A DNA stretch of 64,000 nucleotides from Fragilaria radians (GCA_900642245.1 CAAAJI010000123.1:1-64000); one strand, 5' to 3'. Numbered from the stretch's first letter, positions 45,781-58,570 are shown. A program made the numbers and translations. The notes: generated by a model from the letters alone, not told the origin.

Positions 45781-46475
45781 ATTTTTGAAATATAAAAATA
45801 GGTTAAAAATATGTTTGATAATTCAATTCAAGAGCAATAATTAAAAACGAATGATTGTTTTGAATGAACCGTTAAAAGAATTGTTTGTTTTAGATCGATA
45901 TCTACAATAATTGCTTGTTATCTTTTGAGAAACAGTCAACTAACGATTATACTTTAGGAATGTCTGGTTACATGGTAACATGAATACATTGTACACCCAG
46001 GAATCAATACTGCCAAAATAAAGATAACAACAGCTTACTTTCCCACATTGAAAACTAGTAGTTTTTTTTTTGTTTTGAACTTGATATGATCACTAGCTTA
46101 TTGATTTCTATACAACATCAATCTCCACTAAAATTTTCTTTTTTTGCTAAACTCTGACTCAACTATATTCATATTTTTTCGTTGGCGTACTGGTTTATAT
46201 TTGGAATAAGTTCGTCAAAGCAATCTGGATGTTTCAAGTTTCAAGCTGAAAGTCATGATCCTTTTGTCATAGAGCACAGTTGATAGATTTTTGTTTATGG
46301 GCTTGGCGGTAAAATGCTATTACGAGACTTGGCTAAATTTCAGCTGCTTCACAAAATACCTACCCCTACATAGAATCATACCTCGTCTGCGTCAGGAAGA
46401 TTTATCAAGTTCAAACTCCAGTGTCTCGGGATTTTACAAGGAACAAATCTTCGCAACATCAAATTGATCAACTGT
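45781..46475. other. intergenic, nothing recognised
   Basis: AT-rich; promoter side of the fatty-acid-hydroxylase-family gene. Confidence 0.5.
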
Positions 46476-47159
46476 ATGTCTTACATTGAGATCGCTTTCA
46501 GAGGGATACAGCTATCCACAGCCACTGTCATATTGACAGTGCTTCTTGAGTCGACTTCTACTTCAACAGTCAGAGGCTTACTAAAGCAGCCAGGAGGACT
46601 CTTGCTCTATAAGCAAGCCATTTTCCTCAATCTTTTCAATCACTTTATCTTGGGAGTTCCTGTATACATAATTGCAGTTGTCCTATTTTGTTCCCAAGAA
46701 TTACCGGAAAGAAAGTCACATCTACTGGTGAAAACTACTCTAGTTATCCTGATTCATGCAGTTGTATACTACCTGGTTCACAAAGCGTTTCATACCTATC
46801 CGCGTTTGTATACCTTCCATCGATTTCATCATAGGTTCAACGTCCATGTTCCCCCCATGGCTGCCAATGCTGTTTCTTGCACTGAATATATTTTGGCATA
46901 CGTCCTACCCTTTGCCATAGCATCATGGATATTAAGACCGAATGAAACTGAATTTGGGCTTGCAATAGGTACTCTATCCTTCTTGAACCTTTTGGTGCAC
47001 ACTCCTTTTCTCGAGCCCGCGTCAAAAAATATTATGCCTTTTATTGTATCAACGCATGATCACCTGGAGCACCATAGGCGATTGACGACAAATTACGCAT
47101 CCCCTACGATCAATTTGGATTGGATCCTTCAGAGGCTGCTGGAAGGCCCTAAAAGGTAA
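46476..47159 (+). CDS. fatty acid hydroxylase / sterol desaturase family protein
   Basis: An intronless 227-residue frame from ATG 46476 (MSYIEIAF). It has four or so hydrophobic helices and the complete three-part histidine signature of the di-iron family: HKAFH (102-106), HRFHH (115-119) and HDHLEHH (194-200). These residues bind two irons in an ER-membrane enzyme that uses O2 to hydroxylate or desaturate fatty acyl, sterol or related lipid substrates. The protein is on the short side; sterol C4 and C5 enzymes are usually 260-300 residues. The exact substrate cannot be told. The His boxes are intact in the middle of transposon debris, so the gene is probably under selection. A stem-loop follows the stop by about 12 bp. 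Confidence 0.88.
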   Translation: MSYIEIAFRGIQLSTATVILTVLLESTSTSTVRGLLKQPGGLLLYKQAIFLNLFNHFILGVPVYIIAVVLFCSQELPERKSHLLVKTTLVILIHAVVYYLVHKAFHTYPRLYTFHRFHHRFNVHVPPMAANAVSCTEYILAYVLPFAIASWILRPNETEFGLAIGTLSFLNLLVHTPFLEPASKNIMPFIVSTHDHLEHHRRLTTNYASPTINLDWILQRLLEGPKR

Positions 47160-47172
47160 TGTGTCCTAAGTC

Positions 47173-47208
47173 TTTAATCCATTAGGCGGCCGTAAGGCTT
47201 GGATTAAA
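47173..47208 (+). other. stem-loop just after the hydroxylase stop
   Basis: TTTAATCCA (47173-47181) and TGGATTAAA (47200-47208) form a perfect 9-bp stem with an 18-nt loop containing GGCGGCCG. It lies in the presumed 3' UTR; function unknown. Confidence 0.45.
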
Positions 47209-47970
47209 ACAAAAGACATAAGCTATGAATGTCCAGTTTTTTCATTTTGTCGTTATGTCTCTTCTGACGGAAAGTAGTCTGTGGTAGCTTCCAAAATACG
47301 TTCCCTTCAAGATTTACATCTAGTAATATTTGCGGGAAAAAAGATATGATAAAATTTGTTATCAGCTTTCAAGTCCTTCCGAATAAGCATTTCATAGAGT
47401 ATTATATTGTAGTAAGGATAAGTCATTCAACAACAACTCAACGAGGTATTCAGATCCAAACACTCAGTCATTTCTCAAATAATGCAGGGTATAGTGTCTA
47501 GTGAAAATTGAAATAACTGACAATGAAAATGAAGAACACTTCTTTAAACTCCCATCTTCATTTTTGAACAGGATGTTGTGAAAATTGTCTTCCTTTCTAT
47601 GTGACTCAAAACGTTTCTATTACTATATTCCTATATTTCACAGCACCTTTCAAATAAGTGACTAACCCATTTTTCATGTTAGAAGTACACGAGATAAACA
47701 CGTCAGAAATAAAGATGAAAAGCATAAATACACACAAAATTGAAAATAATTCTATTTATCCTTTTTTCAAGAAGCCTCAGGCATAAAAACTTTCTCCTTT
47801 CTTCTTTCTTCGTTCTTTATTGCCTTTCAAGGGTCACTTGAAGGTATTTACTCAAGGAATTTGCGCTGTATAAAACGATAGGATGATCTTCCTTCTTTTT
47901 CAACTTCATGGGTTACATGAAGACGCTGATTAAATGACTTTCATGCCTTTCAATTGCAACGGGTCACATC
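47209..47970. other. intergenic, nothing recognised
   Basis: AT-rich with short CTT-rich runs near 47780; no coding signal. Confidence 0.4.
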
Positions 47971-48420
47971 ATGACGTTCAAAGTTTGGGGGAGCAGGATG
48001 GTGGCGGTAGCAAATGCAAACTATTCCCATGTTGCCCTTACCTTAGATATTGGCTCTACTATCGTATATGAAGAGTATGAATTTGGCATTGTCTTTGGCA
48101 AGCTATCGGGAAATGAACGTCTGCTCACATTCACAGAAATGCGCAAGTATAAATCTATTCCTAAAGCCTGGGCTTACCTTTTGTCAAGCTGTGAGGGCAT
48201 GGCCATTGGGCTAATTGAGCATTGCAATGATCAACCATACATTGCTTGACCAATCTTCCTATCTAATTTCATGACATGCATGAAGAGGCCAAGCTTCCAG
48301 ATTTAGACATGGTAATTGTTATATGCAGACTGGATGGCACTGCATGTTACACCAGACTCTGCTTTATTGAGATTGACTACCTACACAATAGGATGCCTTG
48401 AAACAATCCAATATACATGA
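47971..48420 (+). pseudogene. possible transposase relic (piggyBac-like?)
   Basis: A 92-codon frame (MTFKVWGSRMVAVANANYSH ... LIEHCNDQPYIA) ends at a TGA. The translation continues as protein-like text (FHDMHEEAKLPD, YLHNRMP) with more stops. FKVW near the start and a later NxxPYIA...FHDMH order remind me of DDE_Tnp_1_7 (piggyBac) transposases, but the match is weak. It could equally be another decayed element. Confidence 0.3.
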
Positions 48421-49679
48421 CGCAAGAGATGCATCATTTGTAACCTCTCTTACAAATAGGAGTCTGTAATCATTGATTTCAGAGAATGAATTGCCAAAAC
48501 TGCTCCTCAAAAGATCAAAATAGCGATTACGCTTTGCCATCTTCTCAAACGTAAGGGAAGAGCACATCAGGGAAATCCAGCCTCACTTTGCCAAACGTCT
48601 TAAAGGTAAGAGCTTCACTTGTGGAATATTTTAACACTTCAATCATTCTTTTTGTGCTACATAGAGTCACATACAAAATATAAGCATGTTCTTTTCTTAA
48701 GCTTTTAATTCCATTGTGAAAAAAAGTTTTTAGTCCCACGGGACAAATCAGGAGGTACCAACATTGATATTTTGGATGACATTCTGCTCTTACTGCTTTT
48801 CCTGTCTTAATTGCAAATAATGACTGCTGTTCTTTACTTGTTAGAATTATGCAATGCTGGCAACAGGGGCTATCTGAGGAACGTGATGCCTTAAATGCAT
48901 ATGGGGCATCTTGGAATCACTAGATCCACTGGATTTCTTATAGAAGCAATCAGTCAGATATCTTCTTGATTTCTGCTACATTTGGTTGATTGGTGAACTG
49001 CTTATTTGTTGGTCCACCCATCCTAAGAAGATAGTCTTTAAATGCATTGGAAGATGTCTTTGAAGAGATGCCCATGGTCTCTAGTAGTGTGCTACTAGCT
49101 TTGCCAGATTACAATGTACTACTCTAAGAGAAATGATAAACTCAGAGACAAATTGTCAAACTCAAAAAATGGTAGAAGCCATTGCAACCTGGGAAGCCTG
49201 TCATACAATTTCTAATTGAACTTAAAAACGGTAGAAGGCAATGCACCCTGACTTGCCAAAGTTCAAAATATAATGAATACAAAGTTTTTATTGGACAAAA
49301 TACTCCCTTTTGTCAGCCAAACAGCCAATGATCAAATCTAATGAATTTACCTCTTCTCATTGAGACAAAAATCTTCTATATACTTCTTTCATCTGAAACA
49401 CAGCATCCAAGCCAAGTCTATGAGAAACCAATCAATGTATACACACAGCTATGCCTTTCCTTGACTCTCACATTCTTAAGCGAATTATGTTTGGATTGTG
49501 ACGATATGGAGCTGAAGGCAGCTAGCAATTCATTAATTGAAACAAATGGCCAACATTTGAAGGTAAAGCCAGGCTTGGGGAGGGGGCACGATGGATCCAA
49601 CACATGTATAATAGAAATTAAAAAAATATACCAATATATGTGATATGAAAGTTTCAAGTATACTACCAGGACATCTAAG
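48421..49679. other. intergenic with a short imperfect direct repeat
   Basis: No gene. At about 49150-49250 a unit of the form AAACTCAAAAAATGGTAGAA...GCAATGCA is repeated imperfectly twice, about 58 bp apart. Short frames on both strands have no motifs. Confidence 0.4.
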
Positions 49680-51951
49680 CTATTCATAGTTGTCAAGCCA
49701 CCTCTTGAGGCTTCCTTCAGCAAAGCATTGGTCGCCATCAAACATTTCCTCATCGGCGATAAAACATTGCAACACTGTCGATATTCCCATATCAAAGACA
49801 GCTAAAAACATATCGGAAACAAAGTAGGAAATAAGAAACACAAGAAGCGTCGGACCCCATAAATTCAAGAGTTCATCACCCAGATGTTGTGACATCATGT
49901 AATATGATAATGCCGTTGTTGCGGAACTGATGAAGAGCTTCCCTATAATTAACACTGCTCCGGATACGTAACTCACAGATCCAATCCTTGCAAAGTTCCG
50001 GAGGATTAGGAAAAAGGCCTCACGGGCCGACGTACAAAACGGAGTGCCCCAAATCGCTGTTTGGATGTAAGCATTTTTGTTCATGAATTTGATGCATTGC
50101 TCAAAGCACCACAAGCAGCACTGGCAGCAACATAGCAAGCAATCAGCAATAGCAGAATTTGCCTTCTTTACTTTTTCTTGTATTTTTGCTAATACCGCGC
50201 GTATGAATTGAACAATTGCAAGAATAAGACTTCCGAAAGCTAATGTACCAACGTGATATCTTCCTGTGCTCCAAAAAGATGAAAGTACCGTCAAATTACC
50301 GGTGTAGCTCTTGTCTCTGGTAAAATACCATTTGGCAATTGACATAGCTATAACCATATCGCCATAGGCCAATATAAAGTTCGATGTCCAAAAGAAGCAG
50401 AACAATAGATACCAGAGGGCATAGTAAATATAGTCACTAAATATGAATTGGCGAACCTAGAAGAAGTAAAGATTTAGAAAGTTGAATAAGGATACAAAAG
50501 GGTTGAGATGCTCCTTTGTAGTGCTTACCGTAATTTCCAAACCAGAGAGTGGATTAATGGGAACATCGGTGGAAACGATTTGACCCTGTGATGCGAGGTA
50601 AATTCCGTAGGTTACGGACACTAGTAAAGCAATGATGAATCCCATGGCTTGAACACAGGGTACCAGCAAAATTGCCGGCATACTTGTTACTGCTTTCCCA
50701 GCCTCCTTGACACATCCTATGGCAAGTTGAATCTGCTTTCGGAGACAAATCATGAGCAATATTAGGATGGCCCCGAGGATGAAAAGTCCGTAGGATAGAA
50801 ATTTGGTAGCAACGATGGATTCTTCTGGCCACTTTTGAGGCACTTGTTTGTCCCAATATTGAGCTAGCCAATACAGGTAGAATGCTGTTCCCAAAACGAT
50901 AAATATCGTCGCAAAGATAGAGCCCCAAATTACAGAATTTAAGAGAAAAGGAAGCCTTAGGGCCCCAACATAGGCAAGGCTTATGAAGAAACACACCCCG
51001 AATCCAAAACCAAAAATGTAGTTTCGCGACGTGTAAATGTCAGCATAAAGATTGTTCCTTCAGTTTTGGCATATTGATATTAGAGAAAATGATAATGTCG
51101 AGATTGAGTGATGCGCGGAAAGTTTTAGCGATGAGTTAGGTAAAGAAGATGAATAGTAAGATGAATCGAAATGACACGCACCATACATCTGCACCCTTCT
51201 TGGCAGCTGACAGAGTCGCATTAGGCCCAACCTGTTCAAGGATCCGAGTTGTAGCATTTTGAGTCAACATGCAGTAGGACAGTAGGGGATAGGAATCCCC
51301 TATATAATAAGCAAAGCCAAATCCTTGAGATATGCCCAAAGATGACCAACTAGTAGATGGTTCTGTAGGGTCGGGAAAGCAGGTTTGCTGAGTGCAGACA
51401 ATCGAATCATTACTTTGGTTGGCATAATCTGGCATCAGAGAACGTATGTAGGAAGAACTAAGTTCTGCACCTTCAATTTGGTAGACTCCACCATATGTCA
51501 ACAAAGTTCGAATATCGGTTGCATTGTCAGACGTCCGTCCTTGGAGTGATGGACATTCTTTCACACAAACTCCTCCACCCCAATTATTGACGTACACTAG
51601 GTATGGATAGTCGGACATATTCGCACCATAATCTGTTCCACATATATTTCCATCAAAATCAAGAGGATACAGCAATATCCGAAAGTCACCACCCGAAATT
51701 GCTTGAAGTCCCAATATAGTCATTGATATCCACATGGCGATTAACAGGCCAGTACATAAGATATCCGTACACTGACGATTTGCTGTAGGACCCTGAAAAT
51801 CTGCGGGTGCACGAAGTTTATCACCCATCATTTCCGTATCGTTGTCATTGATGTTACTACGATTCTTTTTACTGATAGCATTGTTGTTAAAGTCATCCGT
51901 CTCGTCATTGTGGTTGTCGTCAAACCCGTCGTCGTGATCACGCCTTGGCAT
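49680..51951 (-). CDS. choline-transporter-like protein (SLC44/CTL family)
   Basis: Three exons on the minus strand, 51951-51182, 51057-50529 and 50456-49680, with introns of 124 and 72 bp, encode 691 residues. An acidic, Asn-rich cytosolic N-terminus precedes the first helix (ILCTGLLIAMWISMTILGLQ). The large extracellular loop has the CTL pattern LLYPLDFDGNICGTDYG, YLVYVNNWGGGVCVKECPSL and several N-glycosylation sites. About nine more helices follow, including FFWTSNFILAYGDMVIAMSI and AIWGTPFCTSAREAFFLILR. SLC44 proteins move choline and related solutes across plasma and organelle membranes. The Trp codon after KKGADV is split 2/1 by intron 1, which supports the model. C-terminal KRWLDNYE ends it. 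The substrate is inferred from family only. Confidence 0.92.
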
Positions 51952-52563
51952 GTTGGAAGAATTCTGAACGATGAGATAAAAGCAACTTTGGTTATAACGG
52001 TAACCTTATTGAGGGGGAAAGATCCGTACTGCTTGCAAAGGTTCGCTCAACGTACCCAATAATTGCATGAGTGCACACAAATCAAATCAAACAATAAAAT
52101 TGAGAAACTTGGTACAGATGCCATCTTCTCAGTCGTTATTCCCTAAATCCAGTCTAATGCTTAGGATACACTTAGATATTTAGTTGTTTGATGGAAAGAA
52201 ATTTACATAGTATTCAATACATACTTAAATTTAATGGCTTGCATAACAATACAAAAATGCAGCCACAAGTCAGATATACCTTCTCTTTGTCTGTGTCACA
52301 AGGTCTCATATACAACACTGACTTAACTGATTTCAGAAGTCTTGTTGAGGAAAACTCAATTATCTGCAATATCCCTTTCATGCATGCCCAATTCTTTCAA
52401 TTAGACAAGCGCACATAGAGAAAATAGACGCATTCAAATGTCAATGATTTTTGTATGGAGAAAGCAAATAAATAGTTATAAACCAGTGTATCTTAATAAA
52501 CAAAATTTTTAATTAACAAAATTTGAGCAAATTGGCTAGAAGTTGTCACACTTCAGAACAAAA
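51952..52563. other. intergenic between SLC44-like and RING/GAF genes
   Basis: Promoter side of the SLC44-like gene and 3' flank of the next gene upstream; no recognised element. Confidence 0.5.
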
Positions 52564-55265
52564 TCATCCATCAGGGACAATGGTGGGAGACACCTCCCGG
52601 GATCTTTCAGATCTTGCAATAGATTCGTTGGCTTTATCAAGACAATCGTCATTAGAGGCATGTCGCCAATGCTGAAGGGTCTTGACTTCGCCTTGAGCGT
52701 AAAATGATCCCATTGTAGCAACCTGTAGAGGTTGGATATGTGGTGTTGCCATAGGAGTAAAAAGAGGACTATGTTGTTGAACAACTGGGGCCGACGGAAT
52801 GTTTTGACCTGAATTTGCTGATAAAAACATCCAATCCCTAACAAGTAAATTCGCAAGTTCAGAGTCCTTTCTTTTGTTGTCTTTAGAATAGCCTTTGTAA
52901 CTTTGCTTGATAATGTCAAGGAGTTCATTTTCATGACAAGTTCTGCGATTTGATGGTCGAAGGAGAAGTAGTCTAAGATGCATCCATGTATGAAGCATTG
53001 AGCCATTATCAGCACCTTCATTCAGAGGAATATGATCCCCTAACATAGTTGCAATTCGTTGTTCAATCTCTACTTCAGTTTCGCTTCCGCTTATCTGTAA
53101 CAGCAAACTATGAGAATTACTTATGCATGTAAGGCCGTATTTTAGGTGAAGATACTTACAGATTTCTCATTCAAGGTATCATCACAATGAAAGTCAGATG
53201 CGTTGACGCTTTCAGACTGTATGTTTGCAAAAATGGCATCTTTTGAGGTTTGTTCAGGATTGTTAGTTTCACCGAGTTCAACAACCAGTTTCCATTTCGG
53301 CTCTGGAACCCATCGTGCGAGATCGAATGAAAGACGACCAAGCAATTCTTTATTTTCTTCCATATCGTTGATGCTGTAGAGAGCGAGTACAATTCTTCCA
53401 ACAATTGGAGCCGAAAGTGGCAATCCTGCTGCTGTTTGGACGCCATAAACCTGAGCTCCACCAGCACGTTCAAAACGCGCAGACTCCGCTAAATGCACTT
53501 GTCTTTCCCAAGATGCCATCCCCGAACTATATACACGACCGGGGAGTCCTATACCTGGAGCAAAAGAAAAGTTTGTGCTGTAGGTTCCATATTCATTAAA
53601 CTGGACGCATAATCTTGGATCAATATCCGATCGAGTAACGAATCCTGCGTGATAGAGTCGTATCGATTCCGAATTTGCGTCTCCGGTTGATGCTTCTGGT
53701 ACATGAGAAGGAACCCAGACATCTACATGTTCGAAAGGAAGATTATTTGTTTCAATGTAGCGAATTACATTTTGGAGGAAAAGGCCACAATCTCCAAGCT
53801 TATTCTCTGGAGTTGGCTGTGGATCATTCATCATGTTTATCGGATCCTCTAAATCTTCGAATCCCGAAAGAAAATCTTCGCTTAATGTTCTAGCTCTGGT
53901 AACGCTGCATAATCCGTCGACAGTATTTTCGGGAAAAGTTACATTATCGTTGGAGGCGTATGTCTTCGTCAAGAAAGAAGAGTTTTGAGACATTTGAAGA
54001 TCAGAGGATGATACTAGTGGAGCTATGGCACCTCTATTAGCTGGAAGCCCCCCAACAAATACACCTGCATTACAATCAGGGCCTACATCCTGACGTAATG
54101 CCAGTCCCATTCGTCGACGCCTAGCAGCTCGAACAATGTCTTCAGTGTCAGAAGCACGTCGCTCCATTTCCTCTAAAGTCGCTAGCCATTGAGAGGCATC
54201 GAGTAATTCGTAGCCTATCTGAAGGCAAAGATTCGAAAAATGCGTTCTCCATAATTTTGTCATGTTGAACTTTAACTCCAATTGTAAGGCTTCGGATGAA
54301 ACTGAGGATAGAAATTTTTCTAGGGTTAAAGACATTGTGACACATTGTTCGTCTGAGAAAAGGGGAACAACGTTCTGAAGAGTGAACGATCGCATGCTCA
54401 ACTTTGCATTTTTCATTTTCTTTGTGAGCCTAGATGACTTGCAAAGCAACATGTCACCCAAAAACTCATTCAACTTTACACCATGAGGCAAAGGCAAAGC
54501 GCCCTGATCGAACGCTGCCACAATCTGATCCACAAAGTTAACTTCCTCCGACGACCATCGACCAGTTCTATCGTTATGATGATCTCTGGATCCTGATCCT
54601 TTACTATGGGAAAGCAACAAAGCAGTCGAATAGGATTCATTATGGCGATGAAAGGAATCTCCCACTTGTTCTCCATCACGTGTTCGCTTGACCGACGTTA
54701 CTTGGAAATCACCAAATGTTGTATTTGGAGCTTGATTTCTCAACTCTACTGCTCTATCGAAATCATTAAAGTCCATTGGCAATAACTGAATTCCATTAAT
54801 CGTCCCGAAACGACAAACAGGACAAGAGATTGCATTATTAGAAACTGGAGTTGGAATTCCACCGTACTGATATGGTGCCCCTTGCTCAATGACTAATGAT
54901 AAAGGAAGGCAACGCTGAAAGTCAAGACAAAGGACATGAGTTAGCATAATTTATCAAATCTTCTCAACATCTTCCAGAAGTTTATCAGAACAAAATGCCT
55001 CTCATTAAAGATATCCAATCAAATCGAGAAATTGTGTATAGTGTGACGTGGAAAGCAGCAACATTCCGTCCGAAATCGGAAGAGAATACAAAATTAAGGA
55101 CGAAAACAGACGGACAAGAACATTTGAAAATATGCGAAGTTTCGAGAATGCTAATCTTACCGTGTGCAGGAGGCAGGAGCAACCCAAAAGTCGAATATCA
55201 GGATTTCCATGTCCACATCTACGACATTGAGGGTGATTGCTGGTTGCTAAACATGTTGGATTCAT
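52564..55265 (-). CDS. RING-like / Myb-like / GAF multidomain protein
   Basis: Three exons on the minus strand, 55265-55161, 54914-53160 and 53094-52564 (introns 246 and 65 bp, phase 0), encode 796 residues. The first intron splits a zinc finger: CRRCGHG...GCSCLLHT joins RCLPLSL...CPVCR, a C2-C2-HC-C2 RING-like pattern (about residues 16-70). A Myb/SANT-like region follows at about 150-215 (GRWSSEEVNFVDQIVAAFDQ, LNEFLGDMLLCKSSRLTKKM). A GAF domain lies at about 420-550 (FAPGIGLPGRVYSSG, WERQVHLAESARFER, GLPLSAPIVGRIVLALYS). The C-terminus is Pro/Gln-rich. The combination suggests a sensory or transcription-related regulator that binds a small ligand through GAF and perhaps DNA through the Myb-like part. 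I know similar GAF proteins from diatoms but no characterised function. The start ATG (MNPTCLAT) is the first in an otherwise open frame; a further 5' exon is possible. Confidence 0.82.
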
Positions 55266-56446
55266 TCCACCTAGACAGCTCTCGCGATTTTCGAGATTTC
55301 TGTTACACACCCTTTGGGGGAATTGTGTATTCCTACAGATTGTTCTCCTTATGCGTAATGTAGTGTGATACTAGGTTTTAAAATCCGAAACAGTACTATA
55401 CAGTAAAGAGTGATCTTCATTACCAGTATTCCTAAATGTCGCAGTACTGACCATAAGTGGATGACATTGAACCTGCAAGAAGTTTGTCCTCAAAGTGCGG
55501 AAGTTCTAAAAATAGGTTTAACAAGTGCGACTTACGAATCTTCACTTCAACCGGAACGCTCTTAGCTTGCGGTCGACAGTAGGACCAGAAATGCTGAGGT
55601 GTTACCCTTTCCGTTAATATTTTTCTCGAAGCTAACCTAATTCTACAACTTTTCGAATCGTGAAAAAAAAGAATAACAATGGGGGGGGGGGGGCAGATTA
55701 AAAAAAATAACGTTAGACCTTAACTTCTCCTAGAGTTGAATGGGAAAAGAGCGTGGTGATCACTGTCTTATAGTGGGCATAGTAACATTTAATTGTAAAT
55801 AAATCAACTTTATTTCTGAGTTTAAAATTATTCCTGATCTACATTAGTGGGGAATCATGATATACCAGATGAACATCTGACGTAGTGCATCGCCAAAACA
55901 ATGTACCTTCAAAAGTCTATTGGACCGTTATCAAGCACTACTATAAAAAATGAAAATATGATTTACTTTTTTCAACATTCAGCTAGTTAGCAAGCACAAT
56001 ATAGTTCCTGATACGACACGTCATTGAGTACATAACTAAAAATGAAAATTAATTAATACTGAAAGGAACAAATTTGGCTCTTAAGAAGGATTGGAAGAAT
56101 GCTTGAACCTTGGAATGCCTCACAACCAATAAGTATACCATTGATGAGAGATAAGTGCAGTTTAAATGGCTTTCGACAAAGGAGCCATGAAAATTGGGGT
56201 TAAATGACACATGAACCTTTCTTGCAAATGCTCTTGGAAGCATGTGCAAAAACCATATGCCACGTAACTACTCCTCAAGAATGCAGGAAAGGCCGGAAAT
56301 AAACATCACTTACCAAACTCCATGATTTTCATATGACAGCTGAATATGAGTAGCCCTTGTAAAACACAGCTTAGATGTTGCACTGTGTAAACTAGAAAAG
56401 AATTATCGTTATAGTATGTGAGAAAGTGCAATGGAAAGATTGCTCT
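55266..56446. other. intergenic with a poly-G run
   Basis: No gene. It contains an uninterrupted run of about 13 G at 55681-55693 followed closely by an A-run. Such a homopolymer is error-prone in assemblies. The left end is the promoter side of the RING/GAF gene. Confidence 0.5.
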
Positions 56447-56729
56447 ACGGTGAGATATGGAAAGTAGACACAGATAAATTATAGACTATTTTATTGCTTT
56501 TCTGTTAGTCTTGTCTAATCTTGAAACTTCTCTCAAGAGATCTTCGTGATTAAACTTGAAGATTCACAATCTTGTTCTAAGCTTCCTCCCAACTGCTTAG
56601 ATAACTTGCTTCAACCTTGTCCATAAGGACAAGTTTGTTGTCCATAAGGATAAGTTAGTTTAGACCTTCAACCCTTTATAATTAAGAGTTGTCTTCTAAT
56701 TTAGATCTTTATTTAGATCATAGTTATAA
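56447..56729. repeat. LTR-like fragment next to an assembly gap
   Basis: Contains the piece shared with 12545-12660, then CTTCTCTCAAGAGATCTTCG, and a direct repeat of GTCCATAAGGA(C/T)AAG (56620 and 56640). It looks like an LTR running into the gap. Confidence 0.4.
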
Positions 56730-56833
56730 NNNNNNNNNNNNNNNNNNNNNNNNNNNNNNNNNNNNNNNNNNNNNNNNNNNNNNNNNNNNNNNNNNNNNNN
56801 NNNNNNNNNNNNNNNNNNNNNNNNNNNNNNNNN
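56730..56833. other. assembly gap (104 N)
   Basis: All N. It is flanked by decayed LTR-type sequence, so the missing part is probably repetitive. Confidence 0.98.
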
Positions 56834-58282
56834 CGTTAGGGACTTGCTTCTTGATCCTAGTCAAGGTAGGTCAAAGACATGTTCTATTCACGAAATTGAA
56901 TAACTATTAGTGTTGAATTCACAAAGTTTAAATTTACAGAACTAAGCTAACACTTCAGGTTGAAGTTATACCACCTTGCAAGCAAAAAAAGAGTTCTTCA
57001 CGTTGACACCTTTGACGGAAAACAATGCAAAGAGCAATTTCTTTAAGGGAAGAATTTAAGTCTGCAAGGGTTTTCTAGTAGCATATTTGTTTACCGATTC
57101 TGCACGAAGGTAAATGCAGTTGCAACACTTCTGAAAAGCTTGCTTCGCTGCTCAATGACTTCCTAAATTCTGAAATTCTTACTTTAGTTTCATCATTCCT
57201 CTCACAAAAAGGGATCGCACTAATTACACTGAAAGTAGCCATTTCTCATATGGATAAAGTGCTAAATTTATGTGTCACTATTGATGCCCCCAAAAACTAC
57301 TAATATATTTCTTTCTTTCATTTGATCTCCAAGTTTCACCTGCAACTAGCTTTGGCTTACTAGACTTACTTTTGACTTGGTTATATTTGAAATCGCAAAC
57401 CATAATAAGGGGATTTTCTGTCAACTTTAGAAATTGTCTCTTCTGAATCAAGTGGCATAAATGCCAGATAATCCCAAACTTGCTTGAACTCAGTAGCTAT
57501 TGCATCTTTACATATATATGCTAGTCCAAACTGCCCATCTAAGCATTAGCGTTTCCAATACCCGTGAAGACTTGGATTCCACCTTTGTGCCTGATAAATG
57601 TAGGGCTTGTTAGTGTCTCATCAATCTTTGCAACCTTTAATCAATATAAAAGAGTTTTCTCACGCTTAGGTGTTCTCCTTGTAAGATAATGTGGCTTAGC
57701 GGTTCGATAATGGATTGCGGTTTCATTGTTTGATCACTTTGTGAGTGATTTCATTTAAGAAAGCTTTCCGTGACTTTCGTCAATCTCTCTACTTTCTCTC
57801 GGATCCTATAATGACAGAAAAGCTCATGTCACTGTAGTATTTTGGTCATAATGCCAGCAACACTAATTGGGTTGGAATTATTTAATTGTGTACTCATACT
57901 TTTTATTGTCTGACCCTCGTTCCGGTGCTAACCCCTAACAGGCGTAGGAACCTTGACAGCTGGGAAATCATCTGTAGGAAGATAAGTTGCTTCTGTGTTG
58001 GTGGCAAAGCGAAGCGTCTTATATTTGTCTGTGTCAATGTTGGTGCACCAGTGGTTTACGTCTGACTCGAACTTGTTTCTGACCAGAACTCTTTGGTAAT
58101 AGAATTTCATCGTGCACTTGGTTGGATGATAAATCACAGAATTGGTTGATTGGAATTATTCAATCTTATCATCCAATCTTAAAATATACTCCCATTGAAA
58201 TGCAATTGACAACCAGCATCAACGTATTTGTGTTTAGTGGGAAAGCGGGGCACAGAGATCTTGGATCTTTGACTGACTCAAA
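56834..58282 (-). pseudogene. decayed retroelement sequence
   Basis: The minus-strand translation gives broken protein-like stretches such as TEFKQVWDYLAFMPLDSEET (about 57480) and, at 58137-57928, a 69-codon frame with KFYYQRVLVRNKFESDVNHW. No domain is certain. The position between two LTR-like pieces suggests internal retroelement sequence. Confidence 0.35.
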
Positions 58283-58570
58283 TTCCTTTTGAAAGAATCC
58301 TAATCCAAACCCAGATTACGATCTGAAGCTGTTATTATTTTAGAACCACTAGATTACTAAAACTATGAGAATATCACAACATCAACAAATGATTCCCATG
58401 TCGTGGTCGAGTCACGATTTTTAAGGGTTCAAAATATTACATCGTCTCGTCGTACGCGTAACGTCGATCTGGTATGGTTTCACGTATTCATTTAGATAAA
58501 TAACCCGGAATTCTCATTTCATCGTAACGGTCATAAAACTTGCACAGATATATCCGGATATGTATCAACA
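58283..58570 (-). repeat. diverged LTR of the element A family
   Basis: Aligns by eye with the 309-bp LTRs at 21054 and 28570: GAAGCTGTTA(T)...TTTTAGAACCACTAGATTAC, a CACGA block, CGGTCATA and the terminal TATCAACA. The outer end is 58570 with AAGTGGGAATT (minus strand) as a weak purine tract to its right, so it reads as a 3' LTR of a minus-strand element. Confidence 0.65.
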
